Below are positions 10,701 to 19,254 of a stretch of DNA of 64,000 nucleotides, one piece after another (position 1 is the first letter of the stretch; the number at the start of each line of letters is the position of its first letter). The stretch comes from Haloferula helveola (GTDB lineage Bacteria; Verrucomicrobiota; Verrucomicrobiia; Verrucomicrobiales; Akkermansiaceae), in NCBI RefSeq assembly GCF_037076345.1, contig NZ_AP024702.1:310001-374000 (forward strand). Reading direction: 5' to 3'. The translations under genes were made by a program, and so were the position numbers. The notes under the pieces were generated by a model. It worked only from the letters and a program-made list of their open reading frames with translations, had not been told where the DNA came from and searched no databases.

Positions 10701-11481
10701 GGGTGGCGTAATCGATCGACGCCGGGGTCACACCCGTGATGTCGAAGACCGTGTCGTTGTCGACGTCCCAGTCGTAGGTCGTGATCGTCTGACCGTCGGA
10801 CGGTAGTGAATTGCTTCCATCCAGAGAAAGCGAACCACCCGGAATCTCGACCGCGTAGGGACCACCTGTGTCAGCGATGGGCTCGGCGAGCGTCACACTC
10901 AGTTGGACATCATCGAAGTTCACGTCACTTGTTCCCGCACCCAGCGCCTTGCTCAACAACCGGATCTCAAGCGCCTCTCCCACCAGTCCGCTGTGAAGAC
11001 CTGCGTTGTAGACATAGTTCACGGTCGAGGTCACGAAGCCGTCATCCACCGGTGCCTGGGTGTTGTCGTCTTCAGCAAGCAAAGTGCCGTTGGCCAGCAA
11101 CTGCACCGTGTAGCCATCAAAATCCGCATCCGCCGGATCTCCGACTTCAACCGTCAGAGTGTAGCTTGCGTCCGCTTGGAAAAGCCCCGTCGCACCGGCA
11201 AGCACCTGGGAGAGGCCGTCGCCGGCCGAGCCTTCGAAGACCGAAGCCACGTTGTCCCCTTCCGCGGCACCGGAAGAGAACTGGGTTGCGCTCGGATTGA
11301 ACACGGTCGCGCCGTTCGCGATATCGGTCCAACCCGGCACGGGGGAAGCGGAGTTGCTGTCGGCCAACACGGGATCTTCAAATCCGGCATTGGTGATCGG
11401 CACCGATGTCTGACTCCACACGGGAGCACTCAGACCGAGGGCGGCAAACGCCACCAGGGGGTAGGTAGGATTGGTTTTCAT
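7792..11481 (-). CDS. P1: giant secreted multidomain protein (lectin-like, PKD, two beta-helix modules, HYDIN-type domain)
   Basis: 1229 codons from the ATG at 11481 (MKTNPTYPLVAFAALG, signal peptide to about residue 24). Upstream in-frame starts lack a signal. Approximate domains: jelly-roll/lectin-like 25-195; PKD-like 197-290 (GGPYAVEIPGGSLSLDGS); beta-helix module A 295-580 (NTWNTAGNW to AVLTVTG); Ig-like linker 580-690; beta-helix module B 697-976 ([10 protein letters not shown] to GVLTVTG); choice-of-anchor-D/HYDIN-like 977-1097 (DFGTVTLGGNAPLTFTIRN); conserved C-terminal domain 1098-1229. Module A through the C-terminus is shared with P3, and modules A-B with P2, at near-identical DNA level. 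No PEP-CTERM motif and no outer-membrane beta-barrel is present. It is transcribed divergently from regulator R1, 150 bases away, and ends at a strong terminator. Likely a surface or extracellular adhesion or carbohydrate-binding protein. Confidence 0.85.
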   Translation of the reverse strand: MKTNPTYPLVAFAALGLSAPVWSQTSVPITNAGFEDPVLADSNSASPVPGWTDIANGATVFNPSATQFSSGAAEGDNVASVFEGSAGDGLSQVLAGATGLFQADASYTLTVEVGDPADADFDGYTVQLLANGTLLAEDDNTQAPVDDGFVTSTVNYVYNAGLHSGLVGEALEIRLLSKALGAGTSDVNFDDVQLSVTLAEPIADTGGPYAVEIPGGSLSLDGSNSLPSDGQTITTYDWDVDNDTVFDITGVTPASIDYATLTGVYGMVEGENTIQLRVTDSLGKTSTTAGSVTLFEPVLTYTGPNSTGGQNTWNTAGNWDGTQVPNGSFNVLIPSGAYVVAWDDATPAYTGDLTMESNSTLQIGWTTNRPNSYNALGTPGQTTITMGDGALVKGRTQTNVTVPEVELLGDATFSAGESTQTPANFTFANPITGAHQFTLQSNTSTGNHSFGAANTFDGLVVSTIAGRGGNAGTVTGSVAGAFGVGDVTLSPVNSTDRRMHKLEFDASGAIAATATLNIFGEGPNGTSNASLRMDADNTVQFLNKEGFAYPAGTYGRVGSPGAPDNEVSWIEGDAVLTVTGAPADVVVNPPAITDPISGITTNLYVGGTVLYTLTFDEVVNSAVTVADFENATGGGAPFTIDSVTQTDVNEFEVVATVTGTGDFTLGAAASASFDDLFGNTLNGPFADDTTFTVLAGSPPNITMTADAGGSDSWNTGANWDSGFPPFGTYPATIATGIAAQVQNGSTFPYSGGLTMESGSSLRINNVSGSENALGTGTIGMEDATIQDETQYTTTYPGLDLTGTNEFRSQSNATHGRTRLFSGPITGTGSMVHLKDNRAIVRFTQANSFSGGLVFDAEDRYLVEFEAAGSAGAGDVTVNPRSNADDRGAILKLEASDVFADSATLTLDSQGNANSGWPSGTYNGILLEMGNNTDTIQQLVVATVAQPAGTYGRTGLGGVDFEVPWILGDGVLTVTGVGGGAPEIAVEQPALTEIASGGSQDFGTVTLGGNAPLTFTIRNSGSAALDLTGAPLVDVTGTDAADFTVTAVPVTPVASAGGTTTFTIQFAPATAGAKSAALSIANNDGDENPYVINLTGTGQTPYAAWSGGALFEDDANGDGVDNGLAFALGASDVNANALGLLPAVATEPGFLTLTFERLDGIAPVVLSVDYGGDLSLSNSDVIPLTSQTLGSGVEVVVVDGSPTDTVTVKIPDSFASGSGTLFGRLSAAEN
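7962..8828. repeat. Direct repeat shared by P1 and P3 (partner 19428-20294)
   Basis: About 0.87 kb encoding the C-terminal domain, the choice-of-anchor-D domain and the end of module B. By eye I see no difference between this stretch and 19428-20294 (constant offset 11466). A handful of substitutions appear just outside it, towards the stop codon and past 8828. Confidence 0.85.
8550..10581. repeat. Direct repeat unit (modules A-linker-B), copy in P1
   Basis: About 2.03 kb, matched by 13140-15171 in P2 at a constant offset of 4590. From about 8585 to 10304 the two copies appear base-for-base identical; mismatches occur only near both ends (for example at 8575, 8584, 10305 and in the last 200 bases). 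Confidence 0.88.
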
Positions 11482-11631
11482 AACGTCTCGGGTTTTCGAA
11501 CGCGACTTGCCGGGGAACAGGCAAGAGCGCGGAGTAGCAAGGTCGATCCAATCCATTGGCACACCTTGAGACAATCTCCACAGAAGGGAAAATTCGCTAT
11601 CAACCATCCTAATTTCCAGTAGCTTTCAGAA
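11482..11631. promoter_or_regulatory. Divergent control region between P1 and regulator R1
   Basis: 150 bases separate the P1 and R1 start codons. The region holds an inverted repeat CTTGCC-8 bases-GGCAAG (11506-11525), just upstream of P1. It is AT-richer close to R1. A weak version of the element seen upstream of R2 and R3 (CATC, ATTT, CAG, TTT in that order) lies just before the R1 start. Operator function is inferred from the divergent layout. Confidence 0.4.
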
Positions 11632-12717
11632 ATGCGGAAAATTCATATCCTTACCGCCGCCGAACAGGCCGCAAACCATCTGCGCGATGAGATTCAAGAG
11701 GGCAGGATCGGGCCGGTCATGCCGGGCGTCATCACCCTGGAGCAAGAAACCGGAGTCAATCGCAACACGCTCGAAGCCGGCCTCCGGATTCTCGAGCGGG
11801 AAGGACTTATCGCCTCCCAAGGGACGGGAAGGCGGCGGAAGATTATCGACACCGAAAAGCGCGATGATGGAGGCCGTTCGATACGATTGGCCATGCTCGA
11901 GTTTGACGAGGCATCGAAGGGCGAAAGTTATGTGGTCGAGATGCGACACCGACTCGAAGAGGCGGGGCACCGTGTTCTCGTCACTCGTGAAACCCTCCAA
12001 CACCTCGCGATGAATGCATCGCGGGTTGCACAACTCGTGGCCCGCACCCAAGCCGACGCCTGGATTGTCGGCGCCGGGTCCAGAGATGTGATCAGCTGGT
12101 TCAGCCGCCGCCCCTTTCCCACCTTCTGCGTCTTCGGCAGGCGCCGCGGACTCCCCATCGCGGGAGCGGGGCCGGACAAGACCGGCGCGATGCGAAAGGC
12201 CGTCAGCCGTCTGGCTGGACTCGGCCACGTCCGGATCGTGCTTCTAACACGCACGGATAGGCGCTTGCCCGTACCCGGGGCCTCGGAAACCGCATTCCTT
12301 GAAAGCCTTGAAGAGATGGGAATCGCAGGTGGTGACTACAACCTCCCATCATGGGAGGACCACCCGGAAGACTTTCAGCGAGTGCTCAACTCCTTGTTCG
12401 CGGTCAGCCCGCCGACCGCAATCATCGTCGACACGGTCGAGCTCTACCTATCGACCCAGCAGTTTCTTCTCAAACAAGGCCTAGCGGTCCCCCGGGACGT
12501 TTCGCTGGTCTGCACCGACTCGTCACCCGTCTTTGATTGGTGCCAACCGAGAATCGCTCACATCCACTGGGATACCCGCCCCTTGGTTCGCCGCGTCGTG
12601 AGATGGGCCGCCAACGTCAGCAAACGCCGACGGGACCTGCGGCAATCCTTGATTCGCGCCACTCTGGTCGAAGGAGGAACCATCGCACCCGCCCCCGGTC
12701 GGGCAGGTGCGCGTTGA
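11632..12717 (+). CDS. R1: GntR-type regulator with periplasmic-binding-like sensor domain
   Basis: 361 codons. Residues about 5-72 form a winged-helix GntR domain (LTAAEQAANHLRDEIQEGR, TLEAGLRILEREGLIASQG, then the basic GRRRKI wing). Residues about 82-350 resemble the LacI/PBP-1 sensor fold: ADAWIVGAGS, VFGRRRGLPIAGAGPDK, GHVRIVLLTR, PTAIIVD, VPRDVSLVCTD, and a C-terminal RRVVRWAANVS segment. It is a clear paralogue of R2 and R3. It is divergent from P1 and convergent with P2 (21 bases between stops), so P1 is the likeliest target, possibly with autoregulation. The ligand is probably a sugar or glycan fragment judged by fold; none can be named. Confidence 0.88.
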   Translation: MRKIHILTAAEQAANHLRDEIQEGRIGPVMPGVITLEQETGVNRNTLEAGLRILEREGLIASQGTGRRRKIIDTEKRDDGGRSIRLAMLEFDEASKGESYVVEMRHRLEEAGHRVLVTRETLQHLAMNASRVAQLVARTQADAWIVGAGSRDVISWFSRRPFPTFCVFGRRRGLPIAGAGPDKTGAMRKAVSRLAGLGHVRIVLLTRTDRRLPVPGASETAFLESLEEMGIAGGDYNLPSWEDHPEDFQRVLNSLFAVSPPTAIIVDTVELYLSTQQFLLKQGLAVPRDVSLVCTDSSPVFDWCQPRIAHIHWDTRPLVRRVVRWAANVSKRRRDLRQSLIRATLVEGGTIAPAPGRAGAR

Positions 12718-12738
12718 ATCATTTGCCATTGAGTTGCC

Positions 12739-15700
12739 TCAGTTCTCGGCCGCGCTGAGACGTGCGAAGAGGGTGCCGCTGCCCGACTCGAAGCTGTCGG
12801 GGATCTTCACCGTCACCGTGTCCGTCGGGCTGCCGTCGACCACTTCGACAACCACCCCGCTGGGCAGGGTCTGCCTCGTCAGCGGAATCAGGTCGCTGTT
12901 CGAGAACGACAGGTCTCCGCTGTATTCGACACTCAACACCACAGGTGCGATGCCATCGAGACGCTCGAACGTGAGTGTCAGAAAACCCGGTTCGCTTCCG
13001 ATCACCGGAAGGAGACCAAGGGCATTCACATTCGGGTTCGCCGCACCAAGCACGAAGGCGAGGCCATTCTCAACGCCGTCGCCATTCGCGTCGTCGTCAA
13101 AAGCGGCACCGCCGGACCAACTGGCGTAGGGCGTGACGCCTCCCACTCCGGTCACCGTCAGCACACCGTCGCCAAGGATCCACGGCACTTCGAAGTCCAC
13201 TCCGCCCAGACCCGTCCGGCCGTAGGTGCCCGCGGGCTGCGCCACCGTCGCCACCACCAGTTGCTGGATCGTGTCGGTGTTGTTGCCCATCTCCAGTAGG
13301 ATCCCGTTGTAGGTCCCGCTCGGCCATCCGCTGTTCGCGTTGCCCTGGCTGTCGAGCGTCAGCGTCGCGCTGTCGGCGAACACGTCGCTCGCCTCGAGCT
13401 TCAGGATCGCTCCCCGGTCGTCCGCGTTGCTGCGCGGGTTCACCGTCACGTCTCCGGCTCCCGCCGATCCCGCGGCCTCGAATTCCACCAGATATCGGTC
13501 TTCGGCATCGAACACCAAGCCGCCGCTGAAGCTGTTGGCCTGCGTGAAGCGCACGATCGCCCGGTTGTCCTTCAGGTGCACCATGCTCCCCGTGCCGGTG
13601 ATCGGACCGGAGAAAAGCCGGGTCCGTCCGTGCGTCGCGTTGCTCTGCGAGCGGAACTCGTTGGTCCCCGTCAGGTCCAGCCCAGGGTAGGTCGTCGTAT
13701 ACTGCGTCTCGTCCTGGATCGTCGCGTCCTCCATTCCGATCGTCCCCGTGCCCAGCGCGTTCTCAGAGCCTGACACGTTGTTGATCCGCAGCGAAGAGCC
13801 CGATTCCATCGTCAGCCCGCCGGAATACGGGAAGGTCGATCCGTTCTGCACCTGCGCCGCGATCCCGGTGGCGATGGTCGCCGGATACGTGCCGAAGGGC
13901 GGAAATCCAGAGTCCCAGTTCGCTCCCGTGTTCCAGCTGTCCGAGCCGCCCGCGTCGGCCGTCATCGTGATATTCGGCGGAGAGCCCGCCAGCACCGTGA
14001 AGGTCGTGTCGTCGGCGAACGGACCGTTGAGCGTGTTGCCGAAAAGGTCGTCGAAGCTCGCGCTCGCCGCCGCTCCGAGCGTGAAGTCGCCCGTCCCGGT
14101 CACCGTCGCCACCACCTCGAACTCGTTGACGTCGGTCTGCGTCACGCTGTCGATCGTGAACGGCGCGCCGCCGCCCGTCGCGTTCTCGAAGTCCGCCACC
14201 GTCACCGCCGAGTTCACCACCTCGTCGAAGGTCAGCGTGTAGAGCACCGTGCCGCCCACATACAGGTTCGTCGTGATCCCGGAGATCGGATCGGTGATCG
14301 CCGGCGGATTGACCACCACGTCCGCCGGAGCGCCCGTCACCGTCAGGACCGCGTCCCCCTCGATCCACGACACCTCGTTGTCCGGCGCGCCGGGAGATCC
14401 CACACGGCCGTACGTCCCGGCAGGATAGGCGAAGCCCTCCTTGTTGAGGAACTGCACCGTGTTGTCCGCGTCCATCCGCAGGCTCGCGTTGCTCGTCCCG
14501 TTCGGGCCTTCGCCGAAAATGTTCAGCGTCGCAGTGGCCGCGATCGCACCGCTCGCGTCGAACTCGAGCTTGTGCATCCGGCGGTCCGTCGAGTTGACCG
14601 GGCTCAGCGTCACGTCACCCACACCGAATGCCCCGGCCACCGAACCGGTCACCGTGCCCGCGTTGCCGCCCCGGCCGGCGATCGTGCTCACCACCAGACC
14701 ATCGAATGTGTTTGCCGCCCCGAAGCTGTGGTTGCCCGTCGAGGTGTTCGACTGAAGCGTGAACTGGTGGGCTCCGGTAATCGGGTTGGCGAAGGTGAAG
14801 TTCGCAGGAGTCTGGGTCGACTCGCCCGCGCTGAACGTCGCGTCGCCGAGCAGTTCTACCTCCGGGACCGTGACGTTGGTCTGGGTCCGGCCCTTGACCA
14901 GCGCGCCTGCGCCCATCGTGATCGTCGTCTGGCCCGCAGTGCCCAGCGCGTTGTACGAGTTCGGCCGGTTCGTCGTCCAACCGATCTGGATGGTCGAGTT
15001 CGACTCCATCGTCAGGTCGCCCGTATACGCCGGTGTGGCGTCATCCCAAGCCACCACATAGGCTCCGGAGGGCACGATCGCACCCACCGTGCCGGCGGGC
15101 ACCGCAGCAATGTCCCAGTTGCCCGCCGTATTCCAGGTGTTCTGGCCACCCGTGCTGTTCGGGCCGACGTAGGTCGCCAACGCACCCGGAACCGAGGTCG
15201 TGAACGCCCAGGTCGCGCCTCCGCTGATTCCGCCGAACGGATTATCGACAAGGTCAAGAATCGAACCAGCGTCGATCTCGACGTAGTAGTCGACACCGCC
15301 CGTCAGGTCGGAACTCGGATTGATGGTCACACTGCTGCCGGCAAACCCAGCGTTTCCGATCGGAATCGTCTCGAACACGGAACCTCCAAGTTCGGTGATC
15401 GTCACGTTGCCGGTGCCAGCTTTAACATCTTCGTCAAAGGTAATCACGAGGCTTGCCGAAACCGAGACCGTGGACGCCCCATTGACCGGATCGAGGGAAA
15501 CAACAACCGGAGCGGTTGTGTCGGGAACATCCGTTGTCGCCGCCGCCGGAGCCGATGCACTACCGACATTCTGAGCCGGACTCTTGTCGCGCGCCTCGAC
15601 GGTGTAGGTATACTCGGTGCCCGGCGTCAGGCCGGTGTCCTCGAAACTCTCGCCGTCCTGCCATCCGCTGTTGGTGCCAGCCGTCAGGTTGTTGAACCGG

Positions 15701-18700
15701 TATTCCACCCCGCTCGGGTCCGACGCCACGACCGCCGTCATCGCAATCGAGGTTTCTCCCGTCGAGGTCGGTGGTGTAGCGAACTCCATCGGACTCGGTG
15801 TCGGCGCGGCAAGGTCGGGCGAATCGGTCGTCGCCGAAGCCGGCGGCGAAAAGCCGGTGGCGTTCTGACCCGCGCTCTTGTCCCTTGCCCGCACCTCGTA
15901 GGTGTATTCCGTTCCGGCGGTCAGGCCTGTCGGCGTGAAGGTCGGGCTGTCCTGCCAGCCGCTGCCCGGACCGCCACCCACCGTGCAAACAAACTCGTAT
16001 TCGACATCATTGATGTCGGTGGCAGCGCTGGCCGTCATGGTGATCGATGTTTCACCCAGCGCGGTGGGCAGCGACGCGAAACTCATCGGATCCGGAGTCG
16101 GCGGGGTGACATCGCTGCCGGCAACCGCACTCGACACCGCCGACCAATCGCCCTCGTTGCCCAGCGCATCCCGCATCTTGAACTGATAGTCGTAGGTGAC
16201 TCCGTCGGTCAGCCCGCTGTTGTCCCAGAAATTGTCTGTGACCCAACCGCTGTTGTCGCTGTTCGTCGTGTTCTCGAAGAAATACTCAACCGGACCGGAG
16301 GGATCGAAGGCCACGGTAGCGACCATCCCGATCGTTCCCGACACAACCGCCGTCGGAGCGATCTCAAAAGTCGGAGGATTCGGGGCCGGCGGCGAGACGT
16401 CGTCCTGAAGATCGATCATTGCTCGACCGACCGCGTCACCGACCAGCATGTAGGTTTCGGCATTCCAGTTGTAGTGGAACCCCTCGCCGCTCGGCGAGAT
16501 CGACACGTCCCGCCAGTACGGAGTGGTGTCGACCGAGGCGACCGTACCTGCGAACGCCGGATGCTGGACCGGGTCGCCCACCGCCATCTGTGCATTGAAG
16601 ATCGCATCGCCGCTGCTGCCGGGACTCCATCCGCCGCCATCAAACCCGACCGAAGCCACCACAAACGGAGCGCTCGGCACGGTATTCGCCGGATAACGGG
16701 TTTCGTAGTAGCTGCGGAGTTCGTTGATGAACTGGACGAGGTTGTCCTCGTAGCGCGTCGCATAGACTCCCGCCGTCCCCGACCCGGACTGACCTCCGTC
16801 CTTGTGGCCCTGCCACCATACGTAACCGGCGATCTCGAAGCCCTGAGAGGCATATTCGGGATACTCGACCGCGAAGTCGTCGAGAATGTCGACCACGTTG
16901 GTAACCGCACTGCCACCCGCCGGCGCGTGATCGGCCTCGTCGAGGAAGTAGTCGTCATACTGTTTCCCGGCATACCAGTTGATCGGCACCGGGGTGGAAC
17001 CGGTCGGCCACGACGACGGAGAATCCCCGTAACCTGCATAGGTTGTGCCGCCGACTTCATACTGGGGACTCCCCGGAGGAAGACAGTCCCAACCAAGACT
17101 ACGGTTGCCGATCGACGACTTGATGAGAAGGACGGGCTCGTCGAAGTACCAACCCATCACATGTCCGAAACCGAGCTCCGGACCGAAAGATCCGCCACCG
17201 GCACCGAACTTCGGCTCGAGGGGACCGTCGCCGATGGCCGAAATCACGCCACGGTATTTGACGTCGTTGCGCGTTGTGAACCCACCTCCCGCTGCCGCGA
17301 GATTCGGAAATTTGTTCTCACCCGTGATGGTGGCCAGCGTGCCGGGTGCCGTACCGAAGACCTGGGCGAAGCCAACCATGTTGGACTGGCCGGACATGAT
17401 GAAGACCTTCACCGGCTTGGTCGTGACGCCGGTAGATCCGTCAGGAGCAGGCAGCGGGTAGGGAATGTTCGGCTTATCTCCCGGCAGGAACGGATCGGTG
17501 AAGGACGCGGTGAGCTCATACCAGTCCCCCGCCCCGTCGGCATCGGTGTCCGCCAGAAGCGGATGGGTGCCGGTGTCGGTCGGACTCACGTAACTCCCGG
17601 TATTCGTTTCCACGCCATCCGACAGCGCGTCTTGGTCGGTATCGATGTCGAGCGGATCCGTGCCGGTACTCGAACTGCTGATCCACGTTCCGGTATTCGA
17701 CTCATCCCCATCGAGCAGACCGTCGCCGTCGGTATCGTCGTCCAGCGGATCGGTGCCCGTATCCGCAGCACTCACCCATACTCCGGTATTCGTTTCCTCA
17801 CCATCGAGAAGGCCGTCGTCGTCCGAATCCGGATCGGTCGGATCCGTGCCTGCCAGATACTCTTCAAGATTGGTCAAACCATCCCCGGCTCCGCCATTCT
17901 CCAGGTCGTCACCCGGATTGAGAGCCGTGGTTGATGGAGGACTCGTGTAAAGTTCCTCCCAGTCGTCCGGCAAGCCATCGGCATCGGTATCGTTGACCAC
18001 GAAGTCGTAAACCGCTCCCGTCTCGGGTGTACCGGTGTCGGTGCCGTCGAGATGGGAATCGACACGCCAGTAGTAGCTATCCGCCGCTGGAGCGCTGACG
18101 GTGAATGTTTCGAGGTTCAGCTGGTTCGAAGCCACTTGGGCGAGCGAACCCGGATCCGTACCGAACCAGACATCCACCCAGACGTCGGATCCTACCGATG
18201 GAGCCAGATTGGACCATGTCAGGTCGACATCCCCCAACGGCACCACCGCTCCGAAGGCAGGAGCGGGATTGTTCGGGCTGATGAAGAGGACGGTCAGCGT
18301 GCCCGGCCCCTCGATCCATGACTGGCTGCTCGTGTACGTTCCGGCCGGCTGCTCGACTCCATCGAGCGTGAGACCGCCGATGGTCACGTCCGTGCCCAGA
18401 TAGATCCGGTTGTTTCCATTCCCGCTCGGCCCGCCCCCATCCAGATGCAAGCGGCCGGTAATCGACATCGCATTGGCATCGTTGAAGCGGAGTTGGGGGC
18501 TCCGGTCGTCCGACGAATCCCCCACGAGAGTAACGTCCCCTGTTCCCAAGCATCCCGCAACATTCGCTTCGGCATCGGGCATTGCCTGACCGCGACCGAA
18601 AATGCCCGTGATGGTGAGAGCGGAGAAGCCGTTCGCCGCATTGAGTTCGATCCCGCCGCCCGCTGCGTTGGTCTCGATCGAGAAAGCATGCGGACCGCTG

Positions 18701-19179
18701 ACCGGGTAATTGAAAACACCCTGAGACGGCACCTGGGTCGATTCACCCAGTCTCACGGACGCATCGCCGGTCAACACCACTTCCGGAAGGACGAAGCTGC
18801 TTCCGGTACGGGAGCGGATGAGCGAGCCGGCGGCCATCGTGATCACAGTCGTGCCCGGCGTTCCCAAGGCGTTGAATGATGCCGGCCTCCCCGTCGTCCA
18901 ACCCATCTGCAGGGTCGCTCCGGTTCCGAGCGAAAGGTCTCCCGAATGAACCGGAGTGTCGTCACTCCAAGCCACGACACCACCACCTGCGGAAATCACC
19001 ACGTCAGTGGTCCCGGTCGGAATCGCGGAAGTGTCCCAGTTCGAAGGAGTGTTCCAAGTATCCGTCCCGCCGAGGCTGTTGCTACCAATGTAGGTGGCGG
19101 TCTGTGCATCGAGGGAGACTGAAAGTCCGAGCGTGACCATCATCGCGATGCTCGGACCGGCAATTCGGGATTTTCTCAT
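12739..19179 (-). CDS. P2: giant secreted protein with sialate-O-acetylesterase-type domain on the shared chassis
   Basis: 2146 codons with signal peptide [20 protein letters not shown]. Approximate domains: beta-helix module 27-300, a diverged relative of module A ([10 protein letters not shown]); Ig-like 300-395; thrombospondin-type-3 calcium-binding Asp repeats 400-565 ([10 protein letters not shown] type); SASA esterase domain 585-905 with nucleophile Ser599 in MSGQSNMVG, a WWQGHKD motif and a late His in FHYNWN; three fibronectin-III-like repeats 915-1210; Big_5 Ig-like 1215-1330; module A 1334 onward, linker, module B to 2013; C-terminal domain 2014-2146. It lacks the HYDIN-like domain of P1 and P3. 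The esterase head suggests de-acetylation of polysaccharide or sialylated glycan. P3 lies 75 bases upstream on the same strand, so the two may be co-transcribed. Confidence 0.87.
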   Translation of the reverse strand: MRKSRIAGPSIAMMVTLGLSVSLDAQTATYIGSNSLGGTDTWNTPSNWDTSAIPTGTTDVVISAGGGVVAWSDDTPVHSGDLSLGTGATLQMGWTTGRPASFNALGTPGTTVITMAAGSLIRSRTGSSFVLPEVVLTGDASVRLGESTQVPSQGVFNYPVSGPHAFSIETNAAGGGIELNAANGFSALTITGIFGRGQAMPDAEANVAGCLGTGDVTLVGDSSDDRSPQLRFNDANAMSITGRLHLDGGGPSGNGNNRIYLGTDVTIGGLTLDGVEQPAGTYTSSQSWIEGPGTLTVLFISPNNPAPAFGAVVPLGDVDLTWSNLAPSVGSDVWVDVWFGTDPGSLAQVASNQLNLETFTVSAPAADSYYWRVDSHLDGTDTGTPETGAVYDFVVNDTDADGLPDDWEELYTSPPSTTALNPGDDLENGGAGDGLTNLEEYLAGTDPTDPDSDDDGLLDGEETNTGVWVSAADTGTDPLDDDTDGDGLLDGDESNTGTWISSSSTGTDPLDIDTDQDALSDGVETNTGSYVSPTDTGTHPLLADTDADGAGDWYELTASFTDPFLPGDKPNIPYPLPAPDGSTGVTTKPVKVFIMSGQSNMVGFAQVFGTAPGTLATITGENKFPNLAAAGGGFTTRNDVKYRGVISAIGDGPLEPKFGAGGGSFGPELGFGHVMGWYFDEPVLLIKSSIGNRSLGWDCLPPGSPQYEVGGTTYAGYGDSPSSWPTGSTPVPINWYAGKQYDDYFLDEADHAPAGGSAVTNVVDILDDFAVEYPEYASQGFEIAGYVWWQGHKDGGQSGSGTAGVYATRYEDNLVQFINELRSYYETRYPANTVPSAPFVVASVGFDGGGWSPGSSGDAIFNAQMAVGDPVQHPAFAGTVASVDTTPYWRDVSISPSGEGFHYNWNAETYMLVGDAVGRAMIDLQDDVSPPAPNPPTFEIAPTAVVSGTIGMVATVAFDPSGPVEYFFENTTNSDNSGWVTDNFWDNSGLTDGVTYDYQFKMRDALGNEGDWSAVSSAVAGSDVTPPTPDPMSFASLPTALGETSITMTASAATDINDVEYEFVCTVGGGPGSGWQDSPTFTPTGLTAGTEYTYEVRARDKSAGQNATGFSPPASATTDSPDLAAPTPSPMEFATPPTSTGETSIAMTAVVASDPSGVEYRFNNLTAGTNSGWQDGESFEDTGLTPGTEYTYTVEARDKSPAQNVGSASAPAAATTDVPDTTAPVVVSLDPVNGASTVSVSASLVITFDEDVKAGTGNVTITELGGSVFETIPIGNAGFAGSSVTINPSSDLTGGVDYYVEIDAGSILDLVDNPFGGISGGATWAFTTSVPGALATYVGPNSTGGQNTWNTAGNWDIAAVPAGTVGAIVPSGAYVVAWDDATPAYTGDLTMESNSTIQIGWTTNRPNSYNALGTAGQTTITMGAGALVKGRTQTNVTVPEVELLGDATFSAGESTQTPANFTFANPITGAHQFTLQSNTSTGNHSFGAANTFDGLVVSTIAGRGGNAGTVTGSVAGAFGVGDVTLSPVNSTDRRMHKLEFDASGAIAATATLNIFGEGPNGTSNASLRMDADNTVQFLNKEGFAYPAGTYGRVGSPGAPDNEVSWIEGDAVLTVTGAPADVVVNPPAITDPISGITTNLYVGGTVLYTLTFDEVVNSAVTVADFENATGGGAPFTIDSVTQTDVNEFEVVATVTGTGDFTLGAAASASFDDLFGNTLNGPFADDTTFTVLAGSPPNITMTADAGGSDSWNTGANWDSGFPPFGTYPATIATGIAAQVQNGSTFPYSGGLTMESGSSLRINNVSGSENALGTGTIGMEDATIQDETQYTTTYPGLDLTGTNEFRSQSNATHGRTRLFSGPITGTGSMVHLKDNRAIVRFTQANSFSGGLVFDAEDRYLVEFEAAGSAGAGDVTVNPRSNADDRGAILKLEASDVFADSATLTLDSQGNANSGWPSGTYNGILLEMGNNTDTIQQLVVATVAQPAGTYGRTGLGGVDFEVPWILGDGVLTVTGVGGVTPYASWSGGAAFDDDANGDGVENGLAFVLGAANPNVNALGLLPVIGSEPGFLTLTFERLDGIAPVVLSVEYSGDLSFSNSDLIPLTRQTLPSGVVVEVVDGSPTDTVTVKIPDSFESGSGTLFARLSAAEN
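13140..15171. repeat. Direct repeat unit (modules A-linker-B), copy in P2
   Basis: Partner of 8550-10581, offset 4590, with about 1.7 kb that looks identical (13175-14894). The DNA on both sides (the end of the P2 C-terminal domain and its Big_5 domain) is much less similar to P1, so the borders are sharp. Confidence 0.88.
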
Positions 19180-19254
19180 GAATCGGTTGGGTAAGTTTTC
19201 GACACGCCCAAACCCGGACGTGAGGGGCGCATGAAATTCGGCAGCACCGGACCG

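Noticed and set aside
17640-17860. Short-period DNA repeat in P2 that might be a CRISPR or minisatellite
   Set aside because: The repetition encodes the thrombospondin-type-3 Asp-rich protein repeats; units are imperfect and in frame, with no spacer structure.
14572-17934. Plus-strand open frame of more than 1100 codons opposite P2
   Set aside because: It is rich in Arg/His/Gly with no domain, no signal and low-complexity composition, as expected for the antisense of a GC-rich gene. P2 on the other strand has clear domains throughout.
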